A stretch of 64,000 nt of DNA from Chitinophagaceae bacterium (lineage in GTDB: Bacteria; Bacteroidota; Bacteroidia; Chitinophagales; Chitinophagaceae). Shown piece after piece: positions 19,201 to 27,394 of the stretch (positions are counted from its first letter, which is position 1; every line of letters begins with the position of its first letter). The notes under the pieces are model-generated. The model had not been told where the DNA came from. It searched no databases and saw only the letters and a list, made by a program, of their open reading frames with translations. The stretch covers positions 103,202 to 167,201 of the forward strand of contig JAFKGQ010000021.1 of the NCBI GenBank assembly GCA_017307755.1, written 5' to 3'. The position numbers and the translations under genes are program-made.

Positions 19201-20599
19201 ACTTGGATTTATCCCAATGGCCATCAGCACAGGCGCGGGGGGAGAGGTACAGAAACCCCTGGCTACTGTTGTGATCGGCGGTTTAATCATTTCAACCATG
19301 CTTACATTATTCGTATTGCCTGTATTGTATATTGTTTTTGAAAAGGGTTTCCGGTACTTCAGGTCCGGAAAGATCATGATCACCAGTTGTCTTTTATTAT
19401 TGTCCGTCTCAAATATAAAGGCTCAAAAACCTATTAGCCTGAGTGCAGCCATAGACAGCGCTTTGCGGAACAATGCATCCCTGAACGTTGCTAAAACAGA
19501 AGTGCGTTATTTTGAAGCGCTCAAAAAGAGCAGTCTGGATATTGATAAAACAGGGGTCAATTTTGAGTATGGAAAAATCAACAGTATCGCCAACGATAAC
19601 CGTCTGTCTGTCTCACAGGGGATACAATTCCCAACGGTGTATGTGCACCAGCGAAATATAAACAGCGCTAACATCCGGATCAGCGAAACAAACCTGAAAC
19701 AAAGAGAGTTGGATATCCGTATGGCAGTAAAGCAGGCGTATTATCAACTGCTGGTACTGCGGGAAAAAAGAAAACTCCTGCAGGAGGCGGATAGCGTTTA
19801 TATGGGGTTTCTGCAAAAAGCCCGGCAACGTTTCCAGGCAGGGGATGCGGATGTGCTGGAGAAGACCACGGCAGAGAACCAGCGGACACAGATCGCCAAT
19901 CAACTACAGGCGCTCTCTGCTGATTATATAATCGTGCTCAACCAGTTGAATCTGCTGATTAATAGTAATGATCGTTTTGTACCATCTGCCGACACCGCTG
20001 TATATCATCTGCGTTCTCTTCCTGATCCCGGGTATATTGAGCAAACTCCGGCATTGCAATTACAGCGGCAACAGGTGTCGCTTTCTGAAGAGCAGCAAAG
20101 GCTGGAGAGAAGTAAATTATTGCCCTCTCTTAGCGCCGGTGTCAATAGTTCTACCATCATCGGCTGGCAGCCAACCAGCCAGAATACGGATAAGTACTAT
20201 GACGGTAGCAAAAGATTTAATACGTTCAACGTTGGCGTTGGTCTGCCGATTTTTTCAGGTGCACAGCGTTCCCGGATCAATGCAGCCCAGGTTATGGTGA
20301 GGCAGAGGCGGCAGGAAGCGGAAGCCGTTAAACAGCAACTTGCGGTAGAGCTTGAAAATGCGCTCCGGGCGTATGGCCGGAATGATTCCCTGGTGCGATC
20401 TTATCAGGGATCCCTTTTACCAAACGCCGCCGTGATTATTTTAACGGCGACTAGTAAACTAAATGCCGGGGAGATCGGGTATCTCGACTGGGTCATACTG
20501 TTGAACCAGGCTCTCCAGATAAGAGGGGAGTACCTGGAAACCGTCCGGCAATTAAACGAAGCAACCTTTGCCATAGAGAAGATAAGCGCAATTAATTAA
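16238..20599 (+). CDS. CusA/CzcA-type heavy-metal RND pump fused to TolC-like channel
   Basis: Residues 1-1040 are a heavy-metal efflux RND transporter: TRLPIDAVPDITDNQVQV near the start, the proton-relay segment GAIDFGLIVDGSVIVVEAI, and two sets of membrane helices around large periplasmic loops. At about residue 1046 a signal-peptide-like segment (MITSCLLLLSVSNIKAQ) begins a second part of about 400 residues with the coiled-coil repeats of outer membrane efflux proteins (LSAAIDSALRNN). The former signal peptide would act as an extra membrane helix returning the chain to the periplasm. RND-TolC fusions of about 1450 residues occur in other Bacteroidota, so this is not a sequencing artefact. 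The substrate is probably a monovalent or divalent metal cation. Confidence 0.92.
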   Translation: MLNKIIGFSVRNKLIIGLFVLALVGWGAFETTRLPIDAVPDITDNQVQVITVSPSLGAPDVERLITFPIEQACSSISGLKQIRSFSRFGLSLVTIVFNDETDVYWARQQIGERLQQVNQDIPPGIGSPEMAPVSTGLGEIYQYVVRPLKGYEGKYNEMDLRTIQDWIVRRQLLGTPGVAEVASFGGKLKQYEIAVRQEQLKAYNLTITDVFSALEKNNQNTGGAYIEKGPTVLYIRSEGLTTTIGDIQKIVVKNLDNGTPLLMRDVAVVQYGSAIRYGAMTYNDKGEVAGAVVMMLKGENSSAVIKRVKARIAEIQKMLPEGVVIEPFLDRTKMVNNAIKTVETNLMEGALIVIFVLVFFLGNLRAGLIVSSVIPLSMLFAIILMNKFGVGGNLMSLGAIDFGLIVDGSVIVVEAILHRFSHSKHFRNIAGLSQEEMNTEVSVSTGAMIKSAVFSQIIILIVYFPILSLQGIEGKMFKPMAFTIAFAILGAFILSVTYVPMMAALCLKKKISHHLTPTDKMMVWLEKRYQPLLSRVLRFPKSVIITTMALFALAVVILGGMGGEFIPQLEEGDFAVETRLLTGSNLNNTIHSTQQASRILLEKFPEVQKVVTKIGSAEIPTDPMPFEAGDMMVILKDKKEWTSARTFPELSEKMTQALEDVPGISVGFQFPVQMRFNELMTGARQDVVCKIFGENLDTLTSYAHRLTDIIRTVNGAVNIYEERVTGMPQVVIKYDRDGMAKYGLNVSDINRVVNTAFAGQVAGQVYEGEKRFDMVVRLAGDARKTVGDVENLMVPTRQGMQIPLSFVASVKEIEGVNQIQRENTKRRIIVGFNINGRDVQSIVQELQQKVQQQLAISREYTIVYGGSFENMTAAKERLSIVVPIALLLIFLLLYFAFGSVKQGLLIYTAIPLSATGGILALWVRNMPFSISAGVGFIALFGVAVLNGILLVSEFNRLKKEGWDDVKRIVIHATKSKLRAVLMTALVPSLGFIPMAISTGAGGEVQKPLATVVIGGLIISTMLTLFVLPVLYIVFEKGFRYFRSGKIMITSCLLLLSVSNIKAQKPISLSAAIDSALRNNASLNVAKTEVRYFEALKKSSLDIDKTGVNFEYGKINSIANDNRLSVSQGIQFPTVYVHQRNINSANIRISETNLKQRELDIRMAVKQAYYQLLVLREKRKLLQEADSVYMGFLQKARQRFQAGDADVLEKTTAENQRTQIANQLQALSADYIIVLNQLNLLINSNDRFVPSADTAVYHLRSLPDPGYIEQTPALQLQRQQVSLSEEQQRLERSKLLPSLSAGVNSSTIIGWQPTSQNTDKYYDGSKRFNTFNVGVGLPIFSGAQRSRINAAQVMVRQRRQEAEAVKQQLAVELENALRAYGRNDSLVRSYQGSLLPNAAVIILTATSKLNAGEIGYLDWVILLNQALQIRGEYLETVRQLNEATFAIEKISAIN

Positions 20600-20615
20600 G
20601 CATAAAGAAACAATC

Positions 20616-21767
20616 ATGAAAATAAGACTTGTTATACCGGTGTGCCTATACGTATTAACCGTCGCCTGCCATGCTGCAGATAAGCAAACAGAAAAGACTG
20701 ACCGGAAAGAGCCCGCAAAATCGTTGAACGTTGATAGTAATGTCGTGCGTTTATCGGCGGAGCAGATGAAAAATGCTGGAATCGCTATTGGAGAGCCGGA
20801 AGAAAGAGAAATGCACACAGCCCTGAAGGTAACCGGCGTTATCGACGTCCCCCCGTCTAATATCGTGTCAGTCAGCATACCATTGGGAGGATATTTGAAA
20901 AGAACGGGATTGATACCGGGTGAAAGGGTTAGCCAGGGCAGCGTACTTGCAACCCTGGAGGATCAGCAATACATACAACTCCAGCAGGAGTATCTCACCG
21001 CCAAAAGCAAATTGAAGTTCCTCGAAGCTGATTATCTCAGACAGAAGGGACTGAATGAAACAAAGGCTACCAGCGATAAGATATTCCAGCAAGTGCAAAG
21101 TGAGTTCAGCAGCCAGAAGATACTGGCAAAATCATTGGCAGAGAAGCTAAGGCTAATCGGCATTAACCCGGAGATGCTGACAGAAGACAATATTTCCAGG
21201 AGCATCAATATTTATGCGCCCATCAACGGATATGTCACCAAGGTGAACGTAAACATCGGGAAATATGTAAACCCGACGGATGTGCTTTTCGAATTGGTCA
21301 ATCCCGATGATCTGCATCTGCGACTGACTGTATTTGAAAACGATGCGGCGCATTTGTCTATTGGACAAAAAATGACCTGTTTTACCAACAGTCGGCCCGA
21401 TGTAAAATATACTGCTACTATCCATTTTATTACTCCCAATATCGGAGACGACAGGAGTATGGATGTGCATTGTCACCTGGGAAAATACAGCAAAGATCTG
21501 CTCCCCGGGATGTTTATGAATGCGGCGATCGAGCTAAACGATGCGAAGGTTATTGCCGTACCGGAAGAGGCGATCGTAAAGTGGGAGAATAAATACTATC
21601 TGTTCAGCGCGGATTCGGACACTGAGTTTAGAATGCTGCCTGTACAAACCGGCGCCACTAATAATGGGTATATCGAAATAAAGTCTGTACTCCCGGTGAA
21701 GAGGATCGTTACAAAAAATGCCTATACGCTGCTTATGAAGATGGCGAATAGGGGTGAGGAAGGCTAA
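20616..21767 (+). CDS. periplasmic adaptor subunit of RND metal efflux (CusB/CzcB-like)
   Basis: This 383-residue membrane fusion protein has an N-terminal export signal with a possible lipobox (LTVAC), a barrel-sandwich hybrid (SIPLGGYLKRTGLIPGERVSQGSVLATLED and INIYAPINGYVTKVNVNIGKYV), an alpha-hairpin between them, and a membrane-proximal beta domain. It links the pump to its outer channel. It follows the pump gene after 16 bases. I see no Met- or His-rich metal-binding tail, so the metal is not indicated. Confidence 0.9.
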   Translation: MKIRLVIPVCLYVLTVACHAADKQTEKTDRKEPAKSLNVDSNVVRLSAEQMKNAGIAIGEPEEREMHTALKVTGVIDVPPSNIVSVSIPLGGYLKRTGLIPGERVSQGSVLATLEDQQYIQLQQEYLTAKSKLKFLEADYLRQKGLNETKATSDKIFQQVQSEFSSQKILAKSLAEKLRLIGINPEMLTEDNISRSINIYAPINGYVTKVNVNIGKYVNPTDVLFELVNPDDLHLRLTVFENDAAHLSIGQKMTCFTNSRPDVKYTATIHFITPNIGDDRSMDVHCHLGKYSKDLLPGMFMNAAIELNDAKVIAVPEEAIVKWENKYYLFSADSDTEFRMLPVQTGATNNGYIEIKSVLPVKRIVTKNAYTLLMKMANRGEEG

Positions 21768-21879
21768 GGGTGTGATAAAATTGAGGAAAAAAAAGATAAT
21801 TCTGAAGTATAAAAATTGGGCAATGTGCCGGATGTTTAGGGCAGAGAATATTCAAACCGATTGCTTAAAACTCAATAAC

Positions 21880-23238
21880 ATGAAAAAGATAAGATTCTTA
21901 CTGACCGCCTCATTATTATCGGCATCGATCCTGCATGCCCAGACAAAAAAGATATTTTCCGAATCCGCCACTGCAAAGGAGCAGCGCATGGCCTGGTGGA
22001 CGAACGACAGATTTGGGATGTTTATTCACTGGGGTATTTATTCCATGGCGGCAAGACATGAGTGGGTAAAGCATTACGAGCATATGACCAATGAGGAGTA
22101 CCAGAAGTATTTTGATCTTTTTAACCCCGACCAGTTCGAACCGTCCGTCTGGGCAAAACAAGCCAAGGCCGCGGGTATGAAATACGCGGTGCTCACTACT
22201 AAACATCATGATGGATTTTGTCTTTTCGATTCGAAATACACAAATTATAAGGCCACCAATACCCCTGCTCACCGGGACCTGGTGAGGGAATATGTAAATG
22301 CCTTCCGGGCGCAGGGGCTTAAGGTCGGCTTTTATTATTCACTGCTCGACTGGCACCATCCGGACTATACGATGGACGATGTTCATCCGCTGACCCAGAC
22401 AGATACGAGCCAGGCGAATTACGACCGGCTGAACAAAGGCCGGGATATGCGCAAGTACAGACAGTACCTTCGCGATCAGATCACCGAGCTATTGACAAAC
22501 TATGGGAAGATCGACGTCCTGTGGCTCGACTGGACCTGGGGCAAGGATGCCAGGCGTGGCAAACATGCGGAAGACTGGGGTGCTGTCGAATTATTAAAGC
22601 TGGTAAGACAGCTGCAGCCGGGTATCATTGTGAACAACCGGTTAGGGCTTGAGGACTATGCGGATGGCGGTGACTTTGTCACGCCCGAGCAGGTGTCGAC
22701 GGCAGAACTGGAGAAATATAAAGGCAAGACCTGGGAAACCTGTCAGACCTTTTCCGGCTCCTGGGGGTATTACCGGGATGAGAATACCTGGAAGTCCCAC
22801 CGGCAATTACTTGACCTGCTGATCACTTCCGCCGCCAATGGGGGCAACCTGATCCTAAACGTCGGACCGACGGCCCGTGGCGAATTTGATTACCGTGCAA
22901 AGAATGCCCTGGACAGTCTTGCTTACTGGATACATGCCAACGGCAGGGCCATCTATAACTGTACTTACGCGCCCGGCGAATTCAAAGCGCCGGAGAATAC
23001 GAAACTTACTTACAATAAAAGCGCGAAGAGGTTATACGTGCATGTATATGATTATCCTTCTTCAGGCGAGCTTGTTCTGCCGGGTTACTCGGGCAAAATA
23101 TGCTATGCCCAGCTGCTGAATGATAATTCGGAATTAAAGTTTGCGCCGTCCCGGGAAAGCTCTTCGGACCTTACACTCCAGCTACCGAAACAACAACCAA
23201 AATATACCGTGCCGGTGATAGAATTGATATTAAAATAA
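21880..23238 (+). CDS. GH29 alpha-L-fucosidase
   Basis: I choose the ATG at 21880, which gives a signal peptide ending LHAQ and a 452-residue protein; an upstream start at 21754 would overlap the previous gene and prefix 42 unlike residues. The family 29 pattern is clear: GMFIHWGIYS, TTKHHDGFCLFDS, GFYYSLLDWHH and VLWLDWTWG, where Asp217 is the probable nucleophile, then ANGGNLILNVGPTARGEF. The enzyme releases terminal alpha-L-fucose. It lies 15 bases before a hybrid two-component system that probably controls this locus. Confidence 0.93.
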   Translation: MKKIRFLLTASLLSASILHAQTKKIFSESATAKEQRMAWWTNDRFGMFIHWGIYSMAARHEWVKHYEHMTNEEYQKYFDLFNPDQFEPSVWAKQAKAAGMKYAVLTTKHHDGFCLFDSKYTNYKATNTPAHRDLVREYVNAFRAQGLKVGFYYSLLDWHHPDYTMDDVHPLTQTDTSQANYDRLNKGRDMRKYRQYLRDQITELLTNYGKIDVLWLDWTWGKDARRGKHAEDWGAVELLKLVRQLQPGIIVNNRLGLEDYADGGDFVTPEQVSTAELEKYKGKTWETCQTFSGSWGYYRDENTWKSHRQLLDLLITSAANGGNLILNVGPTARGEFDYRAKNALDSLAYWIHANGRAIYNCTYAPGEFKAPENTKLTYNKSAKRLYVHVYDYPSSGELVLPGYSGKICYAQLLNDNSELKFAPSRESSSDLTLQLPKQQPKYTVPVIELILK

Positions 23239-23253
23239 TGTACATTGTGATTA

Positions 23254-26200
23254 GTGGCTATCAGAAAACTAATCTGGGCGATTATTGCCTCGTTCGTCTG
23301 CATCCCTTCCCTTTGGGCGCACCATAGCCCGGCGGTATCCTATTTAGGTATTGAACAGGGGCTTTCCAATAATGAGGTCACCTGTCTTTACCAGGACCAT
23401 AATGGATATATGTGGGTAGGTACTTATGACGGACTGAACAGGTATGATGGCTATCAATTCAAAATTTTTAGGAAGCAGCCTGATGACAGCACCTCCTTAA
23501 TTTTCAACCGGATCTCTTCGCTGGAAGAAGATGCCGGGTCCAATCTATGGATCGGGACCCAGGAAGGGGTATGTGTTTTTAATCCTGTCACAAGCAGGTT
23601 CTCTCCCCTCTATTACCAGCCTTTTGGCAAAACCCTGCCAAAGAAATTACTGGCAGAGGTAAGTCAGGTCCGGTGTGATCGACGGGGGAACGTCTTTATT
23701 GCTACTACTACTGCCGGGCTGATAGTATATAAAAAGGACGGTAAGACGGCGGTGCAGATCCCTTATGGCGCCAGGACCGATTATGAGGTGACTTCCATCG
23801 AGTTTGACAACGGACAAGATACCTGGTTATTTATCCGTAATGAGGGGTTGTGCCGGTATGATCACAGAACAAATAGTATCCGGCTGGTGTACGACGGCAT
23901 CAGGAATGGGAATTGTCTGAAGGCCGATGACCGGGGAAATATTTTTATAGGGGCTGACAACGGCGTCTTTCAATTCGGGCCTGTCTTTAATACCATCCTA
24001 CCCGTCTTATCAACCACCAGCAAGATCGTCAGGCTCACCATTCTGGCAAACAGGGATATGTGGATTGCCTCCGACGGCGGCGGTATATATATATTACATG
24101 CAGCCACCGGAAAGATAACCCCTTTTCCGGAAGCCGACCAGGGAGCATTGATCGCAGTCTATGATATCTGCCAGGATAAGGAAGACCGTATATGGATAGG
24201 TACGTTGCGTGGCGGCATCAATATCATCGACCCCAAAAGGGCCCGTTTCAAAACAGTCAGGCATGACCCGCTGAACGGGAACAGCCTTATCAACGATTTT
24301 GTATTGTCCTTTTCCGAGGATGCAGATCAAAATATCTGGATCGGGACGGACGGCGGAGGATTGAGCTATTGGGATAAAAGAAAGAATAAGTTTATCAATT
24401 ACCGGCATGACCCAGCCAACCCGCGTTCTATCAGCAACAATTTTATAACAGGGTTATTGATCGACCGTGCCGGCGAAGTATGGATTGCAGCCTGGAACGG
24501 TGGTGTCAACCGTCTGAACAGACAAACAGGCGCTTTTGAAAGGTTTAGCTGTATCAACCCGGTAACGAATAAGGAGGAAAAAAATGTCTGGAAGTTGTAT
24601 GAGGACAAGCAAGGCCGGCTGTGGGCCTCGACCCTGCTGCACGGGAGTCTTTATTGTTTTAACAGACAAAAAAACATGTTCGAGCTGTTCGATCAGCAGC
24701 TGAATACCCTGCTGACCATTGCTGAGGACAGGAATGACCAACTTTGGTGTGGCGATCAGAACACCCTGATCCGGATCGATAAAACCCAAAAAAGACATAA
24801 GCGATATTGGGTGGGCAATCGGGTCCGCGCTATTCATGAAGATAAGACAGGGCGTTTTTGGATAGGTACCGAGGATGGAGGGTTATTATTATTTAACAGG
24901 AATAACGGGGCATTTACCAGGTATACGGAAAAGGACGGTCTTTGCAGTAATGCCGTCCTGAACATCCTCGAAGATGCAAGGGGGAATTTATGGATCAGCA
25001 CTTTTAATGGTCTGTCCAAATTTGATCCTGTTACCCGGCGGTTCACCAATTATTCCCAATCGGACGGTCTACAAAGCAACCAGTTCAACTATAATGCGGC
25101 CCTGACCCTGCATTCGGGCGAGATGATCTTTGGCGGCATCAAAGGGTTCAATATTTTTTGCCCGGAGGAGATTTACACGAGTAGGGTGGCCCCGCCCATT
25201 TATATCTCAGGTATAAGGGTCAATAATGTCCCCGTCGAGACAGATATATCCTATATAGCCAGGCATTCTTCGGACCAGATACAGGAAATAAAGCTACCCT
25301 TTAGCAAGGCCACGCTTTCACTGGATTTTGTTGCGCTGGAATACACTTCCCCGGATAAGATCAACTATGCCTATAGCCTGGAAGGACGGGACGAGGGGTG
25401 GATCTTTGCCGGGAAGAACAGGACGGTCAACTATACCCGTCTGCAGGAAGGGAGATATGTTTTTAAGGTGAAAGCCATGGATGCCGATGGGGTGTGGAGT
25501 GGTAAAGAGCAGCAATTGTCCATCGTTGTATTGCCCCCCTGGTACCGAAGCTGGTGGGCCTACCTGCTATATTTTGCCGCCGCGGCGTCTCTTGTGTATA
25601 CTTATTTAAGGTATCAGGCTCAGAAGACCAGGTTGGCCTATGAAGTGGCGTGGGCCAAGAAGGAGACGGAAAGGGTGCGGGAGCTGAATGAAAAAAAGCT
25701 TAGTTTCTTTACGAATATCTCCCACGAGTTCAGGGCTCCTTTAACATTGATCATCAACCCTCTGAAGGAGCTGCTGTATCATCCTGAAAAGACGTCCGGG
25801 ACGAACGATCTGGGTATTGTATACCGGAATGCCCGAAGATTGCTGAGCCTGGTCGATCAGCTGCTGTTGTTCCGGAAGGCGGATACGGAGGCGGATAAAC
25901 TGAAAATTACCCGGCTGAATTTTTCCGCATTGTGCCGCGAGGTCTTCATCTGTTTTAGCCAGCAGGCAAAAACAAAGAACATACAATATGAATTTGCCTG
26001 TGATAATCCGGATATCGAGTTGTTCGTGGACAGGGAGAAGATGGAGATCGTGCTGTTCAATCTTGTTTCCAATGCACTGAAATTTACCCCGGAGGGTGGG
26101 GCGATCTCTTTTGAGATAAAAGAGGACATGGGTACGGTGAACGTACATGTCCGCGACAGCGGCTGTGGTATCGAAGGGCATGTAGGCGATAAATTGTTTG

Positions 26201-27309
26201 AAAGGTTCTACCAGGAGAAAAACAGGTATACCCCTTCAAAGTCCGGTTTTGGCATCGGTCTTTACCTGGTAAAGCAATTTGTGGATGCCCATAAGGGAGG
26301 GATCTCCTATCAAAGCGAGATAAATAAAGGTACTCAATTCACCCTTGTCCTTCAAAAAGGCGCCGGTCACTTCCATGGGCAGTATATCCATGAGGAAATA
26401 GCGGAAAGACCCCTGTTCCTCCATGAATTGATGAGTGAAGCGACGCAGCCGGAGGCGCCGGAGGCTGAAGTGACTCCGGATGCCGGGTGGCAGGAAATAA
26501 TTACGGACAAGAAAACGGTGCTGTTGGTAGATGACAATCCTGAGATCCGCAGCTATCTTTCCCAGATATTTAAGGAACAGTTTATTATTTATGAAGCGGA
26601 GGATGGTGAAACCGGGTGGCGGCTGGCATTGAACCATATCCCCGATGTTATCATCAGCGATGTACTTATGAATGGGTTGACGGGGGTTGAGCTATGCAGG
26701 AAGATCAGGGAGGAGCCTTCGCTTATGCATGTTCCGGTGATACTTTTGACGGCTTCGTCGTCTTCGGAGATAAAGCTAAAAGGGATTGAATGCGGCGCTG
26801 ATGATTATATCACCAAGCCGTTTGAAAAAGACCTGTTGATTGCCCGGGTGGATAATATTCTTAAGGGGCGCAACACGCTGCAGCAGTATTTTTTTGATAG
26901 GATCACGCTGAAGAAGAACTATTCAAAGATCCCCCTTGTTTATAAGGAGTTCCTGGAAAAGTGTATTGCTATTGTGGAAAAGAATTTGGATAATGACGGT
27001 TTTACCATAAAAATGCTGGTAAAGGAGATGAATATGAGTCATTCCAGTCTGTACAAGAAGGTAAAAGCCACTTCCGGTCAATCTGTCAATGCATTTATCC
27101 GGCTCATACGTTTACGGCGAGCGGCCGTTCTTTTGCTTAGCACGGATGCCAATATCAGCGAGGTTGCGTTCCAGGTAGGGATCTCGGATATCAAGTATTT
27201 CAGGAAGCAATTTGTAAAATTATTCGGCATGCCCCCCTCCGAATATATAAAAAAGTACAAGGGCTCCTTTAGTAAGGAGTTTAATGTCACTTTTTCTGAC
27301 AATCAATGA
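23254..27309 (+). CDS. hybrid two-component system sensor/regulator (HTCS)
   Basis: The 1351-residue protein starts at a GTG that gives a signal peptide (SLWAHHSPA). A periplasmic two-component propeller (about 25-680, repeats such as YMWVGTYDGLNRYDGY) is followed by a Y_Y_Y domain (about 690-760), a membrane segment (YRSWWAYLLYFAAAASLVY), HisKA with His824 in NISHEFRAP, HATPase_c, a receiver with phospho-acceptor Asp1136 in VIISDVLMNG, and a C-terminal AraC-type helix-turn-helix. HTCS proteins bind a periplasmic oligosaccharide and activate the adjacent SusC/SusD genes. The predicted target is the promoter at 27310-27394. Confidence 0.96.
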   Translation: MAIRKLIWAIIASFVCIPSLWAHHSPAVSYLGIEQGLSNNEVTCLYQDHNGYMWVGTYDGLNRYDGYQFKIFRKQPDDSTSLIFNRISSLEEDAGSNLWIGTQEGVCVFNPVTSRFSPLYYQPFGKTLPKKLLAEVSQVRCDRRGNVFIATTTAGLIVYKKDGKTAVQIPYGARTDYEVTSIEFDNGQDTWLFIRNEGLCRYDHRTNSIRLVYDGIRNGNCLKADDRGNIFIGADNGVFQFGPVFNTILPVLSTTSKIVRLTILANRDMWIASDGGGIYILHAATGKITPFPEADQGALIAVYDICQDKEDRIWIGTLRGGINIIDPKRARFKTVRHDPLNGNSLINDFVLSFSEDADQNIWIGTDGGGLSYWDKRKNKFINYRHDPANPRSISNNFITGLLIDRAGEVWIAAWNGGVNRLNRQTGAFERFSCINPVTNKEEKNVWKLYEDKQGRLWASTLLHGSLYCFNRQKNMFELFDQQLNTLLTIAEDRNDQLWCGDQNTLIRIDKTQKRHKRYWVGNRVRAIHEDKTGRFWIGTEDGGLLLFNRNNGAFTRYTEKDGLCSNAVLNILEDARGNLWISTFNGLSKFDPVTRRFTNYSQSDGLQSNQFNYNAALTLHSGEMIFGGIKGFNIFCPEEIYTSRVAPPIYISGIRVNNVPVETDISYIARHSSDQIQEIKLPFSKATLSLDFVALEYTSPDKINYAYSLEGRDEGWIFAGKNRTVNYTRLQEGRYVFKVKAMDADGVWSGKEQQLSIVVLPPWYRSWWAYLLYFAAAASLVYTYLRYQAQKTRLAYEVAWAKKETERVRELNEKKLSFFTNISHEFRAPLTLIINPLKELLYHPEKTSGTNDLGIVYRNARRLLSLVDQLLLFRKADTEADKLKITRLNFSALCREVFICFSQQAKTKNIQYEFACDNPDIELFVDREKMEIVLFNLVSNALKFTPEGGAISFEIKEDMGTVNVHVRDSGCGIEGHVGDKLFERFYQEKNRYTPSKSGFGIGLYLVKQFVDAHKGGISYQSEINKGTQFTLVLQKGAGHFHGQYIHEEIAERPLFLHELMSEATQPEAPEAEVTPDAGWQEIITDKKTVLLVDDNPEIRSYLSQIFKEQFIIYEAEDGETGWRLALNHIPDVIISDVLMNGLTGVELCRKIREEPSLMHVPVILLTASSSSEIKLKGIECGADDYITKPFEKDLLIARVDNILKGRNTLQQYFFDRITLKKNYSKIPLVYKEFLEKCIAIVEKNLDNDGFTIKMLVKEMNMSHSSLYKKVKATSGQSVNAFIRLIRLRRAAVLLLSTDANISEVAFQVGISDIKYFRKQFVKLFGMPPSEYIKKYKGSFSKEFNVTFSDNQ

Positions 27310-27322
27310 TTTAATTTACCAA

Positions 27323-27359
27323 TTTGTCCCCCTTTTGTATGAATTACACCCCCCTTTAC
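27323..27359 (+). promoter_or_regulatory. candidate HTCS binding site, two repeats 22 bp apart
   Basis: TTTGTCCCCCTTTTGTA and TTACACCCCCCTTTACA share a C-run flanked by T-rich arms, with C-runs offset by about 22 bases, roughly two helical turns on one DNA face. AraC-family domains commonly bind such direct repeats. The pair lies between the HTCS stop and the SusC start, just upstream of TAATTTG (27375-27381), a -7-like element with a one-base shorter gap. Assignment is inferred from position and repetition. Confidence 0.4.
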
Positions 27360-27394
27360 AGCTGGGTGTCACCCTAATTTGTGGACCTAAACTA

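Noticed and set aside
16238..20599. CusA-TolC fusion as an assembly error
   Set aside because: The frame is continuous, the junction has a plausible membrane helix, and fusions of this size occur in other Bacteroidota.
21754..21879. 42-codon N-terminal extension of the GH29 gene
   Set aside because: It precedes a clear signal peptide at 21880, is rich in Lys and overlaps the adaptor gene, so it is untranslated leader.
27284..27394. 37-codon extension of the second SusC gene
   Set aside because: It overlaps the HTCS gene and covers the putative regulatory region; the signal peptide starts at 27395-27401.
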